Source: Acidimicrobiaceae bacterium (GTDB lineage: Bacteria > Actinomycetota > Acidimicrobiia > Acidimicrobiales > MedAcidi-G1). From it: a DNA stretch of 6,533 nucleotides. The DNA lies in assembly GCA_002714485.1 (NCBI GenBank), contig PAXM01000041.1:19153-25685 (forward strand), written 5' to 3'. The position numbers and the translations under genes are program-made. This document shows positions 1 through 5,920 of the stretch, piece after piece (positions within the stretch are counted from its first letter, which is position 1; every line of letters starts with the position of its first letter). Below the pieces are notes generated by a model. It ran no database searches and was not told the DNA's origin. It saw only the letters and a list, made by a program, of their open reading frames with translations.

Positions 1-1197
1 GTGTCGTGGCCCGATGCTCTCGGTCCTGGCCTGGCTGTCTGGCATCCCAAGGGCGCCCTAGTGCGCAAGATCATCGAGGACTACAGCCGGGCTCGCCACG
101 AGACAGGTGGTTACGATTTCGTCTTCAGCCCGCACATCGCCAAGTCGGTGTTGTGGGAGACCAGCGGCCACCTGGACTTCTACGCCGACGGCATGTACCC
201 GCCCATGGAGCTTGACGGAGCCAGTTACTACCCCAAGCCCATGAACTGCCCGTTCCACGTGGCGGTCTATCAGAGTGGACAGCGGAGCTACCGGGATCTT
301 CCTCAGCGGTTCTTCGAGCTGGGCGCCGTATACCGCTATGAGCTTTCCGGGGCCGTGCACGGCCTACTGCGAAGTCGGGGCTTCACCCAGGATGACAGCC
401 ACATCTTCTGCACGCCGGACCAGATTCCCGAAGAGTTGGCCTCGTTGCTTGAATTCACGCTCAGCGTGCTCCGGGCCTTTGGCTTTGACGACTTCCAAGC
501 CAAGTTGTCGACCCGTCCGACTGAGAAGTCGGTAGGCGACGATTCTTTGTGGAACATGGCCACCGACGGGCTCCGAAACGCCCTGGAGTCGGCCGGCCTC
601 AGCTACGTAGTCGAAGAGGGTGGCGGTGCCTTCTATGGTCCCAAGATCGACGTCGACATCACCGACGCCATCGGGCGGCCGTGGCAGCTGTCGACTATCC
701 AGTTGGACTTCAATCTCCCTGAGCGCTTCGAACTCGAGTACGTAGGTGCTGATGGCGGGCGCCACCGGCCGGTGATGATCCACCGGGCCCTGATGGGCTC
801 CATCGAACGGTTCTTCGGTGTGTTGCTGGAGCACTACGCCGGGGCGTTCCCGTTGTGGTTGGCGCCTGAGCAGGTGCGTGTCCTACCCGTGGCTGACGAG
901 CACCAGGCCTACGCGGAGGTGGTCAGGGACCGCCTCGTGGCTGCCGGCCATCGGGTCACTGTGGATCCGGCCGACGAGCCGCTGGGCAAGCGGGTCCGGG
1001 CCGGCAAGGTGGACAAGGTGCCCCACGTGCTGGTGGTAGGTGATGACGACGCTGCCAACGGGACAGTGGGGGACAACGCGAGGGGAGCCGATGGTCCGGA
1101 GCGGGATTTGGGGATCGATTCGTTCTTGGGGCGACTGGCCGACGCTGAGGCGTCCGGAGCGTTGGTGGCTGGGCCGGCGGGGGAGTCGACGTCCTGA
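1..1197 (+). CDS. thrS: Threonyl-tRNA synthetase, 5'-truncated by the window edge
   Basis: Cytoplasmic class II aminoacyl-tRNA synthetase that charges tRNA-Thr with threonine using ATP. The 398 visible residues are the catalytic core and C-terminal anticodon-binding domain. Bacterial ThrRS is usually about 640–690 residues, so the TGS and editing domains lie upstream. The GTG at base 1 is therefore an internal valine codon, not a start. Visible landmarks are the class II motif 1 region (GLAVWHPKGA at 10–19, then the YDFVFSPHIAK stretch), motif 2 (YRYE…RSRGFTQDDSH, 111–134) and motif 3 (PVMIHRALMGSIERF, 257–271). The three zinc ligands that hold threonine are in place: Cys83 in MNCPFH, His134 and His261. 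The spacing matches E. coli C334/H385/H511 to within one residue. The HGTP anticodon-binding domain runs from about 288 to the end, with a slightly altered final segment (GTVGDNARGADGPERDLG). The HIT gene follows after 5 bases, suggesting co-transcription. Identification is near certain. Confidence 0.97.
   Translation: MSWPDALGPGLAVWHPKGALVRKIIEDYSRARHETGGYDFVFSPHIAKSVLWETSGHLDFYADGMYPPMELDGASYYPKPMNCPFHVAVYQSGQRSYRDLPQRFFELGAVYRYELSGAVHGLLRSRGFTQDDSHIFCTPDQIPEELASLLEFTLSVLRAFGFDDFQAKLSTRPTEKSVGDDSLWNMATDGLRNALESAGLSYVVEEGGGAFYGPKIDVDITDAIGRPWQLSTIQLDFNLPERFELEYVGADGGRHRPVMIHRALMGSIERFFGVLLEHYAGAFPLWLAPEQVRVLPVADEHQAYAEVVRDRLVAAGHRVTVDPADEPLGKRVRAGKVDKVPHVLVVGDDDAANGTVGDNARGADGPERDLGIDSFLGRLADAEASGALVAGPAGESTS
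1179..1185 (+). promoter_or_regulatory. Candidate Shine-Dalgarno for the HIT gene, inside the end of thrS
   Basis: A GGGGGAG run lies in the last codons of thrS. It is 8 bases before a CTG at 1194 that is in frame with the HIT gene, but 17 bases before the TTG at 1203. If it is the real ribosome binding site, it favours a CTG start overlapping the thrS TGA stop. The TTG has no comparable site closer to it. In such GC-rich sequence the run could also be chance. Confidence 0.35.
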
Positions 1198-1202
1198 CTG
1201 GG

Positions 1203-1730
1203 TTGGACCGCCTGTGGGCCGGGTGGCGATACGCCTACGTGTCGGGGCTGAACGAAGGCACCGACGTGAAGTCGTCGGATGTTCCTGTCGAGGGCGGGGA
1301 TGGGCGCACGCTGTTCGAGGTGCTGGCTGATGGCGATCATGGCGACGAAGAGACTTTTGTGGTGCACCGGGGGCGCACTTGTTTCGCGGTGTTGAACGTC
1401 TTCCCGTACACCAGCGGGCACCTGATGGTGCTTCCTCGCCGTGCTGTGGCCGAACTCTCGGGTCTCACCGATGAGGAATACCTCGAGCTCTGGGCCACGG
1501 TGCGCGACGCGGTCGCGGCGGTGGAGACGGCGCTAGATCCGGGTGGGGTCAACGTCGGCGTGAACCTAGGGAGGGCAGCCGGAGCGGGGATTCCTGGCCA
1601 TCTACACGTGCACGTTGTGCCGCGCTGGTCGGGTGACACCAATTTCACCACGACGGTGGCCAACGTCCGGGTGCTACCTGAGGCGCTGGAGGAGTCATGG
1701 CGTCGCCTCAGGGAGGCTTGGCCGAGATGA
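1203..1730 (+). CDS. HIT-domain protein, Ap4A phosphorylase type (Rv2613c-like)
   Basis: Histidine-triad nucleotide-binding protein of 175 residues, predicted cytoplasmic. The triad motif is G-H133-L-H135-V-H137-V-V-P-R-W; in this superfamily the middle histidine (H135) forms the nucleotidyl intermediate. FAVLNVFPYTSGHLMVLP (61–78) and NVGVNLGRAAGAGIPGHLH (117–135) are the other conserved HIT-fold segments. The N-terminal LDRLWAGWRYAYV-like segment and the tail SGDTNFTTTVANVRVLPE resemble mycobacterial Rv2613c, described as a diadenosine tetraphosphate phosphorylase that also sits next to thrS (from memory). Known role: phosphorolysis of Ap4A to ADP and ATP, limiting an alarmone that tRNA synthetases produce. 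Here the gene begins 5 bases after thrS, which fits a synthesis-and-clearance pairing (inference). The start is uncertain: TTG at 1203 is the only canonical choice, because the frame upstream has no ATG, GTG or TTG back to a TGA at 1146. CTG at 1194 has the better ribosome site and would add Leu-Thr-Gly. Confidence 0.9.
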   Translation: MDRLWAGWRYAYVSGLNEGTDVKSSDVPVEGGDGRTLFEVLADGDHGDEETFVVHRGRTCFAVLNVFPYTSGHLMVLPRRAVAELSGLTDEEYLELWATVRDAVAAVETALDPGGVNVGVNLGRAAGAGIPGHLHVHVVPRWSGDTNFTTTVANVRVLPEALEESWRRLREAWPR

Positions 1731-1760
1731 TGGGGGTGGCCCCGGTCGGATGAGACCGCG

Positions 1761-3236
1761 GTGAGGCGTCGGTTGGTGCTGGTTGGCCTCCTGCTGATGG
1801 CGATCGGTGGGGCTTGCCAGGTCGACGATGGGGTCGGCTCCGTCAGTCGGACCGGTGGGACTGTTCCAGGACCGTTCGAGCCTGCACCACTGGAGTGGCA
1901 CGAGTGTGGCGGCAAGGAGTGCGCCACGCTTGTCGTCCCGAGGGACCATGCCTCACCCGACGGACCGACCATCGAGGTGGCCGTGGCGAGGATCCGGGCG
2001 GTCGTTGAACCTCGGATCGGGATGCTGATCCTCAATCCGGGAGGCCCGGGCGGGTCGGGTATCGAGATGCTGGAATGGATGGGGCACTGGTTGGCCGATC
2101 CGATGTTGCTCGGACGGTTCGACCTCGTCGGCTTCGACCCTCGGGGTGTCGGACAGAGCACGCCGGTCAGATGCATGGACGGCCACGATGACGAGATGGC
2201 CGTGCTGGGGCCCGGAGAGGGCCTGGACGTCGCTGTAGCCGACGCTGAGCAACGCGTAGCTGGCTGCCTTGAACGCAGTGGTGACTTGGTCCACCACGTG
2301 GGGACCAACGCTGTGGCCCGCGACATCGACATGATCCGGCGGGCAATGGGGGAGGAGCAGATCTCGTACCTGGGTTACTCCTACGGGACACGACTGGGAG
2401 CGGTGTACGCCGCCCTGTTCGGGGACCGGGTGCGAGCCATGGTGCTAGATGGACCCGTGGACCCGAATGAACGGGTCAGTCGCCCCAGCAGAGTTCAGGC
2501 TGACGGGTTCGAGGCTTCGTGGGCGGCCTTCGCCGAAGCGTGCGACGCCGAGCCGACGTGTCCGCTACATGCCATTGGTGGCCCGGAGCAGGCGTTCGCC
2601 GACGCGGTTGCCGTCGTCTCGGCAGCGCCAGTACCCGCTGGAGAGCGGAGCCTCACCAATGGCGAGTTCTACCTCGGGGTGGTTGCGGGGCTGTACTCGC
2701 CGCTCTCCTGGTCAATGCTGAGCGAGGGGCTGGAAGAGGTCGTGGCCGAGGGGACGGGCATGGTGCTCCAAGACCTGGGGGACGTGCTAATCGGTCGTCG
2801 GGACGACGGCTCGTACGACGGATCGGTTGACGCACTTTTTCTGGTGGACTGCGCCGACGACCCGGAGCGTCCTCCACCGGGTGAGGTCTTCGACGCCACG
2901 GTGGCCATCGCCGACACTCTGGCCCACTTCGGACCGGCGTACGCCGGTTCCGTTGGGTGTTATCCCTTGCCGATTGCAGTGGATCCCCTGCATATCGGTC
3001 CGATCGATTTGGCCGTCCCGGCTCTGTTGGTCTACCTCGAGGGGGATCCAGCCACACCGCCCACATGGGCGGGTGCGCTGGCCGACGTGCTCGCTGATGT
3101 TGTAGTCATTTCGTCGGACGCTGAGGGGCATGGTGCGTACATGGCCAACTCCTGGTGCCTGACCGGGCCGGTCACCGACTACCTCGTAGATCTGGTCGTA
3201 CCGACCGACGGTTGGTCCTGCGTCGAGCCCGACTGA
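1761..3236 (+). CDS. Secreted/lipoprotein alpha/beta hydrolase, TAP (tripeptidyl aminopeptidase) family
   Basis: Serine hydrolase of 491 residues, family of Streptomyces tripeptidyl aminopeptidases and mycobacterial exported proteases such as Hip1; these remove N-terminal peptides or hydrolyse esters outside the membrane. The N-terminus has RRR followed by a hydrophobic stretch (5–15) and IGGAC, so Cys19 is a probable lipidation site, although the lipobox is imperfect (Gly at -3). The oxyanion motif is LNPGGPGGSG (91–100), followed by FDPRGVGQST (125–134). The nucleophile is Ser207 in LGYSYGTRLG. The likely catalytic Asp429 lies in EGDPATPP and His457 in EGHGAY, within the C-terminal TAP-like domain. 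Several cysteines (49, 54, 261, 267, 364, 400, 466, 487) suit disulfides in an exported protein. GTG at 1761 is the only start available, because the HIT stop at 1728–1730 is in the same frame. The 30-base gap suggests shared transcription. The substrate cannot be deduced. Confidence 0.9.
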   Translation: MRRRLVLVGLLLMAIGGACQVDDGVGSVSRTGGTVPGPFEPAPLEWHECGGKECATLVVPRDHASPDGPTIEVAVARIRAVVEPRIGMLILNPGGPGGSGIEMLEWMGHWLADPMLLGRFDLVGFDPRGVGQSTPVRCMDGHDDEMAVLGPGEGLDVAVADAEQRVAGCLERSGDLVHHVGTNAVARDIDMIRRAMGEEQISYLGYSYGTRLGAVYAALFGDRVRAMVLDGPVDPNERVSRPSRVQADGFEASWAAFAEACDAEPTCPLHAIGGPEQAFADAVAVVSAAPVPAGERSLTNGEFYLGVVAGLYSPLSWSMLSEGLEEVVAEGTGMVLQDLGDVLIGRRDDGSYDGSVDALFLVDCADDPERPPPGEVFDATVAIADTLAHFGPAYAGSVGCYPLPIAVDPLHIGPIDLAVPALLVYLEGDPATPPTWAGALADVLADVVVISSDAEGHGAYMANSWCLTGPVTDYLVDLVVPTDGWSCVEPD

Positions 3237-3267
3237 GAGAGGTCCCGGTCTGGCGGACTACGGGGTC

Positions 3268-3411
3268 GTGTCCATGGAATTGGTCGGTGGTCAAGTCGCC
3301 GAGGAACTGGGATCGGAGGCACTTGGCACGCCGGTTCCCTCGGCGGTCGCGGCGATGTTCTTCCCTGTGCTTGAGGCTTGGCAACGGCCTATGCATTCGG
3401 TGGCAGACTGA
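3268..3411 (+). CDS. Doubtful small ORF in the convergent gap
   Basis: A 47-codon frame from GTG 3268 (or ATG 3274, 45 codons) to TGA 3409–3411. Its second half, from ATG 3274, reads as MELVGGQVAEELGSEALG, then TPVPSAVAAMFFPVLEAWQ, then RPMHSVAD. The composition is protein-like and the third codon positions are fairly GC-rich. I recognise no family. There is no clear ribosome site (only a GGGG at 3262–3265), and a strong hairpin at 3297–3345 lies inside it, which is a simpler explanation for the region. It could be a genuine small protein, a remnant of a decayed gene, or chance. Confidence 0.2.
   Translation: MSMELVGGQVAEELGSEALGTPVPSAVAAMFFPVLEAWQRPMHSVAD
3297..3345. terminator. Long GC-rich hairpin between convergent genes (possible bidirectional terminator)
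   Basis: The arm at 3297–3310 (CGCCGAGGAACTGG) pairs with 3331–3345 (CCGGTTCCCTCGGCG). There are eight perfect outer pairs, one bulged C at 3337, then six inner pairs including one G-U, around a 20-base loop (3311–3330). Two more G-U pairs could extend it outwards. It lies about 60 bases beyond the stop of the TAP-family hydrolase and about 100 bases beyond the stop of the minus-strand dehydrogenase, where a terminator for both would be expected. Neither side has a T-tract, so it would be a non-canonical terminator of the sort often proposed for Actinobacteria, or a stem that protects mRNA 3' ends. Confidence 0.45.
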
Positions 3412-3447
3412 CCGTAGGTCTCCACAGCGTGAGCAGCGACGTGGGCT

Positions 3448-4494
3448 CTAGGTGGCGAGCAACCCTGCCTGGTCGGCGGTGAGGTGACCGGCGGTGTGCA
3501 TCCAGTTGATGGTGTCGGCCAGCGTCTCGGTGACGGATCGGCTCGGAAAGTCGAAGGCCTCAGCAGCACTGCCTTGGTCCACCGACTGCAGGCCTCCGGC
3601 TCGGGCGTTGCCCACGGTCAAGCGGGCCGTCTCGCCGGTCAGCGGCATCTTGTTGCCGGTGGCTCGGCCGACTAGATCACAGACCATGCCCCCTAGTGTG
3701 ATGGTCCACAAGGGGCTACCCATGACCCGAACCCGGCGGCCGGTGAGTTCGGCGGCCATTCCCAGCATGTCGGCCATGCTGTGGATGTGGCCGGCCAAGA
3801 GGTGGCGTGCCGGCGCACCACCTCTGGAGAGAGATCCCACGCATACCGCGGCGACGTCGCGAACGTCGACGAAACCAAAGCGGATGGAACGGGGAATGGC
3901 AGTGGTCCGCATACGAACCCAGTCGCGCATCATGGCCATTGAGTCGCTCAGGTCGGGGCTGGGATCCAGCGGTCCGAGGATGCCGCCCGGGCAGACCACC
4001 ACCACCGGATGACCGGCCTCTTGGAGGGCCACGGCGACGTCATCGGCGGCGATCTTGGATCCGGTGTAGGCGCCAGACTCCGGACCCACGGGACTCTCGG
4101 GGACGATGTCGACGAGAGATGGTGCGTAGACCCCCATGGACGACACGTGGATAATCCGGTTCAATCCCTGATCAGTGGCTTCCCCGAGGATGGCCGCTGT
4201 CGAAGCCGGGTTCACGTCGCGCATCGCACGTGCGTGGCGGAGGTCGAGGCTGAACACCGCTCCGGCGTGGATGAGGCCGTCAACCCCCGCTAACGAGGCT
4301 CGGAGGCGATCGTGGTCGGTTAGGTCAGCCTCGAACACCTCGGCGGCGTCAGTGGGAAGGCCGTGGAGGGCCAGGGCTGATCGGGCCTTGCTCGGATTGC
4401 GGACCACCATCCGGACGTCGTGCCCGGCAGCCAGTGCTGTGGCGGTGCAGTGTGAGCCGACTAGCCCCGTCGCTCCCGTGATAGCCACTCGCAC
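3448..4494 (-). CDS. NAD(P)-dependent epimerase/dehydratase, extended SDR (dihydroflavonol-reductase-like)
   Basis: Cytoplasmic Rossmann-fold oxidoreductase of 348 residues, a normal length for extended short-chain dehydrogenases. The cofactor loop is TGATGLVG (6–13). Arg32 after the second strand favours NADP(H). ADLTD (56–60) and IHAGA (75–79) follow the usual order. The catalytic residues are visible: Ser119 in HVSSMGVY, and Tyr143 and Lys147 in the YTGSK motif. CPGGILGP (168–175) and RFGFVDVRDVA (205–215) are the typical substrate-side and interface segments. The overall pattern resembles the aldehyde/flavonoid-reductase-like subgroup that acts on ketones, aldehydes, sugars or sterols. 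The actual substrate is unknown, and the C-terminal substrate domain gives no clue I can read. The GTG start at 4494 is supported by GGAGG six bases upstream. An ATG at 4499–4497 is out of frame. It stands alone on the minus strand, convergent with the hydrolase and divergent from the small membrane protein. Confidence 0.9.
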   Translation of the reverse strand: MRVAITGATGLVGSHCTATALAAGHDVRMVVRNPSKARSALALHGLPTDAAEVFEADLTDHDRLRASLAGVDGLIHAGAVFSLDLRHARAMRDVNPASTAAILGEATDQGLNRIIHVSSMGVYAPSLVDIVPESPVGPESGAYTGSKIAADDVAVALQEAGHPVVVVCPGGILGPLDPSPDLSDSMAMMRDWVRMRTTAIPRSIRFGFVDVRDVAAVCVGSLSRGGAPARHLLAGHIHSMADMLGMAAELTGRRVRVMGSPLWTITLGGMVCDLVGRATGNKMPLTGETARLTVGNARAGGLQSVDQGSAAEAFDFPSRSVTETLADTINWMHTAGHLTADQAGLLAT

Positions 4495-4500
4495 GGCATG

Positions 4501-4505
4501 CCTCC
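4501..4505 (-). promoter_or_regulatory. Shine-Dalgarno fixing the GTG start of the dehydrogenase
   Basis: On the minus strand GGAGG (4505 to 4501) is followed by six bases and then GTG at 4494. The spacing and perfect core settle the start as GTG, and rule out the nearby out-of-frame ATG. Confidence 0.75.
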
Positions 4506-4524
4506 TGCCCCTTGCCCGAAGACG

Positions 4525-4530
4525 ATTCTA
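4525..4530 (-). promoter_or_regulatory. Candidate -10 box for the minus-strand dehydrogenase
   Basis: TAGAAT read on the minus strand differs from the TATAAT consensus by one base. It would place transcription start near 4517 and give a leader of about 23 bases containing the GGAGG site. No good -35 hexamer is seen 16–19 bases upstream, which is common in high-GC Actinobacteria. Confidence 0.4.
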
Positions 4531-4534
4531 GGTT
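4529..4534 (+). promoter_or_regulatory. Candidate -10 box for the small membrane protein, possibly leaderless
   Basis: TAGGTT fits the TAnnnT pattern and is 9 bases before the ATG at 4544, so transcription could start at or within a few bases of the start codon. There is no Shine-Dalgarno before this ATG, which fits a leaderless mRNA. The box overlaps the opposing -10 at 4525–4530, so the two promoters could exclude each other. No -35 is evident. Confidence 0.3.
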
Positions 4535-4543
4535 TAACCGTGC

Positions 4544-4744
4544 ATGGGAACGGTCTGGCAACATGTCGCGGTGGCACGCTCCGGGAGGTCCTCACCGATC
4601 CTGGTATCCGCGCTGGTGGTCGTGGTCTTGGTCGGGGCAGCGGTTAGCGGGGCGATGGCAACCAGTGCCGTGGTGTTCTTGCTCGTCCTTGGGGGGTTCA
4701 TGGCGATCATGGCCGTTGTGGCTGACCGGTATCAGAAGCGCTGA
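4544..4744 (+). CDS. Small membrane protein, two predicted transmembrane helices
   Basis: A 66-residue protein of unknown function. After a short basic N-terminus (VWQHVAVARSGRSSP), residues about 18–36 form one hydrophobic helix (rich in Val, Leu and Ala) and 41–60 a second. They are separated by a short Gly/Ala/Met/Thr turn, and the protein ends with the charged tail DRYQKR. The basic N-terminus and tail suggest both ends face the cytoplasm as a helical hairpin. The hydrophobic pattern in this frame makes it more credible than the longer competing frame starting at 4512, which reads as Trp/Ser/Arg-rich nonsense. It lies divergent from the dehydrogenase and 86 bases before mscR, on the same strand as mscR. 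A role linked to either is not shown. I recognise no family. Confidence 0.65.
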   Translation: MGTVWQHVAVARSGRSSPILVSALVVVVLVGAAVSGAMATSAVVFLLVLGGFMAIMAVVADRYQKR

Positions 4745-4791
4745 CGACATGTGTTGATATGGCAGGAGACGGCGTGCCTGACCGGTCCTGT

Positions 4792-4797
4792 TACTGT
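4792..4797 (+). promoter_or_regulatory. Candidate -10 box for mscR
   Basis: TACTGT fits TAnnnT and would start transcription near 4804, leaving a leader of about 27 bases with the AGGGGA ribosome site. There is no recognisable -35 at the expected distance. It is a weak call, because mscR may instead be read from the promoter of the small membrane protein. Confidence 0.25.
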
Positions 4798-4817
4798 CCA
4801 CAGACCATCCGCCAGAT

Positions 4818-4823
4818 AGGGGA
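4818..4823 (+). promoter_or_regulatory. Shine-Dalgarno fixing the mscR start
   Basis: AGGGGA sits 7 bases before ATG 4831. It supports that start over the in-frame ATG at 4759, whose extra 24 residues (with two Cys and two Pro) do not resemble the family N-terminus. Confidence 0.7.
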
Positions 4824-4830
4824 ACATCCG

Positions 4831-5913
4831 ATGTCACACAGTGTCCGGGCCGTTGTCGCCCGAACCCAAGGGGAACCGGTCACCATCGAGACCATTGAGG
4901 TGCCGGATCCCGGCCCGGGCGAGGTCTTGGTGGCCGTGAAGGCGTGTGGGGTCTGTCACACCGATCTTCACTATCGGGAGGGGGCTATCAACGACGAATT
5001 TCCGTTTCTTCTCGGTCACGAAGCTGCCGGCATCATCGAGGAGGTCGGTTCTGACGTCACCGAGGTTGCCGTGGGGGACTTCGTGGTTCTCAACTGGAGG
5101 GCCGTGTGCGGCCAGTGTCGGTCATGCCGGCGGGGCCGCCCGTGGTACTGCTTCGCCACCCACAACGCCACCCAGAAGATGACCCTTGATGGGGTGGAAC
5201 TCTCCCCGGCACTGGGGATTGGTGCGTTTGCCGAAAAGACGCTGGTGGCTGCTGGGCAGGCCACCAAGGTGGATCCGGCGGCTCCGCCGGAGGTGGCGGG
5301 TCTCATCGGCTGTGGCGTGATGGCCGGCTTGGGCGCGGCCATGAATACCGGCAACGTGGGTCGGGGTGACTCGGTGGCCGTGTTCGGCTGTGGTGGAGTG
5401 GGCGACGCGGCTATCGCTGGGGCGCACTTGGCGGGGGCCCACACCATCGTGGCCGTTGACCTGGATGACCGGAAGCTTGAGATGGCACGGGAGTTCGGGG
5501 CCACCCACACGGTCAACTCCTCGATAGAGGACCCGGTGGAGGCCATACGGGCGGTCACCGACGGTAACGGGGTGGACGTGGCCATCGAGGCGGTCGGTCT
5601 GCCTGTTACCTACCAGCAGGCCTTCAACGCTCGGGATCTGGCTGGCACCGTCGTTTTGGTTGGCGTACCCAATCCGGAGGCCACCCTTGAACTGCCCATG
5701 ATCGAGGTGTTTGGTCGGGGAGGCGCGTTGAAGTCGTCATGGTATGGCGACTGCCTGCCCAGCAGAGACTTTCCGATGCTGATCGACCTATACCTGCAGG
5801 GGCGTCTGGATCTGGATCGCTTCGTGAGTGAGACGATCGCCCTGGACGAGGTCGAGGAGGCCTTCCACAAGATGGAACGCGGTGAGGTGTTGCGTTCGGT
5901 TGTGGTGCTCTGA
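4831..5913 (+). CDS. mscR: S-nitrosomycothiol reductase / mycothiol-dependent formaldehyde dehydrogenase
   Basis: Zinc-dependent medium-chain dehydrogenase of 360 residues, cytoplasmic. In characterised Actinobacteria MscR oxidises S-hydroxymethyl-mycothiol (formaldehyde plus mycothiol) to S-formylmycothiol with NAD, and reduces S-nitrosomycothiol with NADH. Catalytic zinc ligands are Cys42 (GVCHTD), His63 with Glu64 (GHE) and Cys161 (GCGVMAG). The structural zinc is held by Cys93, Cys96, Cys99 and Cys107 (CGQCRSCRRGRPWYC). The Rossmann loop is GCGGVG (186–191), and Asp210 at the end of the next strand indicates NAD(H). The segments INDEFPFLLGHEAAGII, LNWRAVCGQCR, ARDLAGTVVLVGVPNP, GGALKSSWYGDCLP and DVEEAFHKM-type endings match mycobacterial Rv2259 closely from memory, more so than generic alcohol dehydrogenases. 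It implies that the host makes mycothiol. A metallo-beta-lactamase-fold gene follows after 7 bases, an arrangement shared with mycobacteria, so the two are probably one operon. Confidence 0.93.
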   Translation: MSHSVRAVVARTQGEPVTIETIEVPDPGPGEVLVAVKACGVCHTDLHYREGAINDEFPFLLGHEAAGIIEEVGSDVTEVAVGDFVVLNWRAVCGQCRSCRRGRPWYCFATHNATQKMTLDGVELSPALGIGAFAEKTLVAAGQATKVDPAAPPEVAGLIGCGVMAGLGAAMNTGNVGRGDSVAVFGCGGVGDAAIAGAHLAGAHTIVAVDLDDRKLEMAREFGATHTVNSSIEDPVEAIRAVTDGNGVDVAIEAVGLPVTYQQAFNARDLAGTVVLVGVPNPEATLELPMIEVFGRGGALKSSWYGDCLPSRDFPMLIDLYLQGRLDLDRFVSETIALDEVEEAFHKMERGEVLRSVVVL

Positions 5914-5920
5914 CTCGACG

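Noticed and set aside
1..3. GTG at base 1 as the start of thrS
   Set aside because: The sequence enters at the catalytic core; the editing and TGS domains are missing, so the gene continues upstream and this GTG is an internal valine codon.
1337..2332. 331-codon open frame on the minus strand opposite the HIT and hydrolase genes
   Set aside because: It is Ser/Pro/Thr/Arg-rich with no family resemblance. It is the usual antisense shadow of GC-rich coding DNA, and both plus-strand genes have intact catalytic motifs.
3494..4012. 172-codon plus-strand frame opposite the dehydrogenase
   Set aside because: The opposite frame has a complete set of SDR motifs and a good ribosome site; this one has neither.
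4722..4786. CTGACCGGT at 4722–4730 repeated at 4778–4786, with the palindrome GACCGGTC at 4780–4787, as a possible operator pair before mscR
   Set aside because: One copy lies in the coding end of the small membrane protein, the flanks do not match, and nine-base GC-rich repeats are expected by chance at this composition.
4759..4830. Upstream in-frame ATG giving mscR 24 extra residues
   Set aside because: The family N-terminus aligns from ATG 4831, which has AGGGGA at proper spacing. The extension looks non-coding and covers the likely promoter.
5016..5585. 189-codon open frame on the minus strand opposite mscR
   Set aside because: It has low-complexity Ala/Thr/Pro/Ser composition and lies fully inside a strongly conserved dehydrogenase gene.
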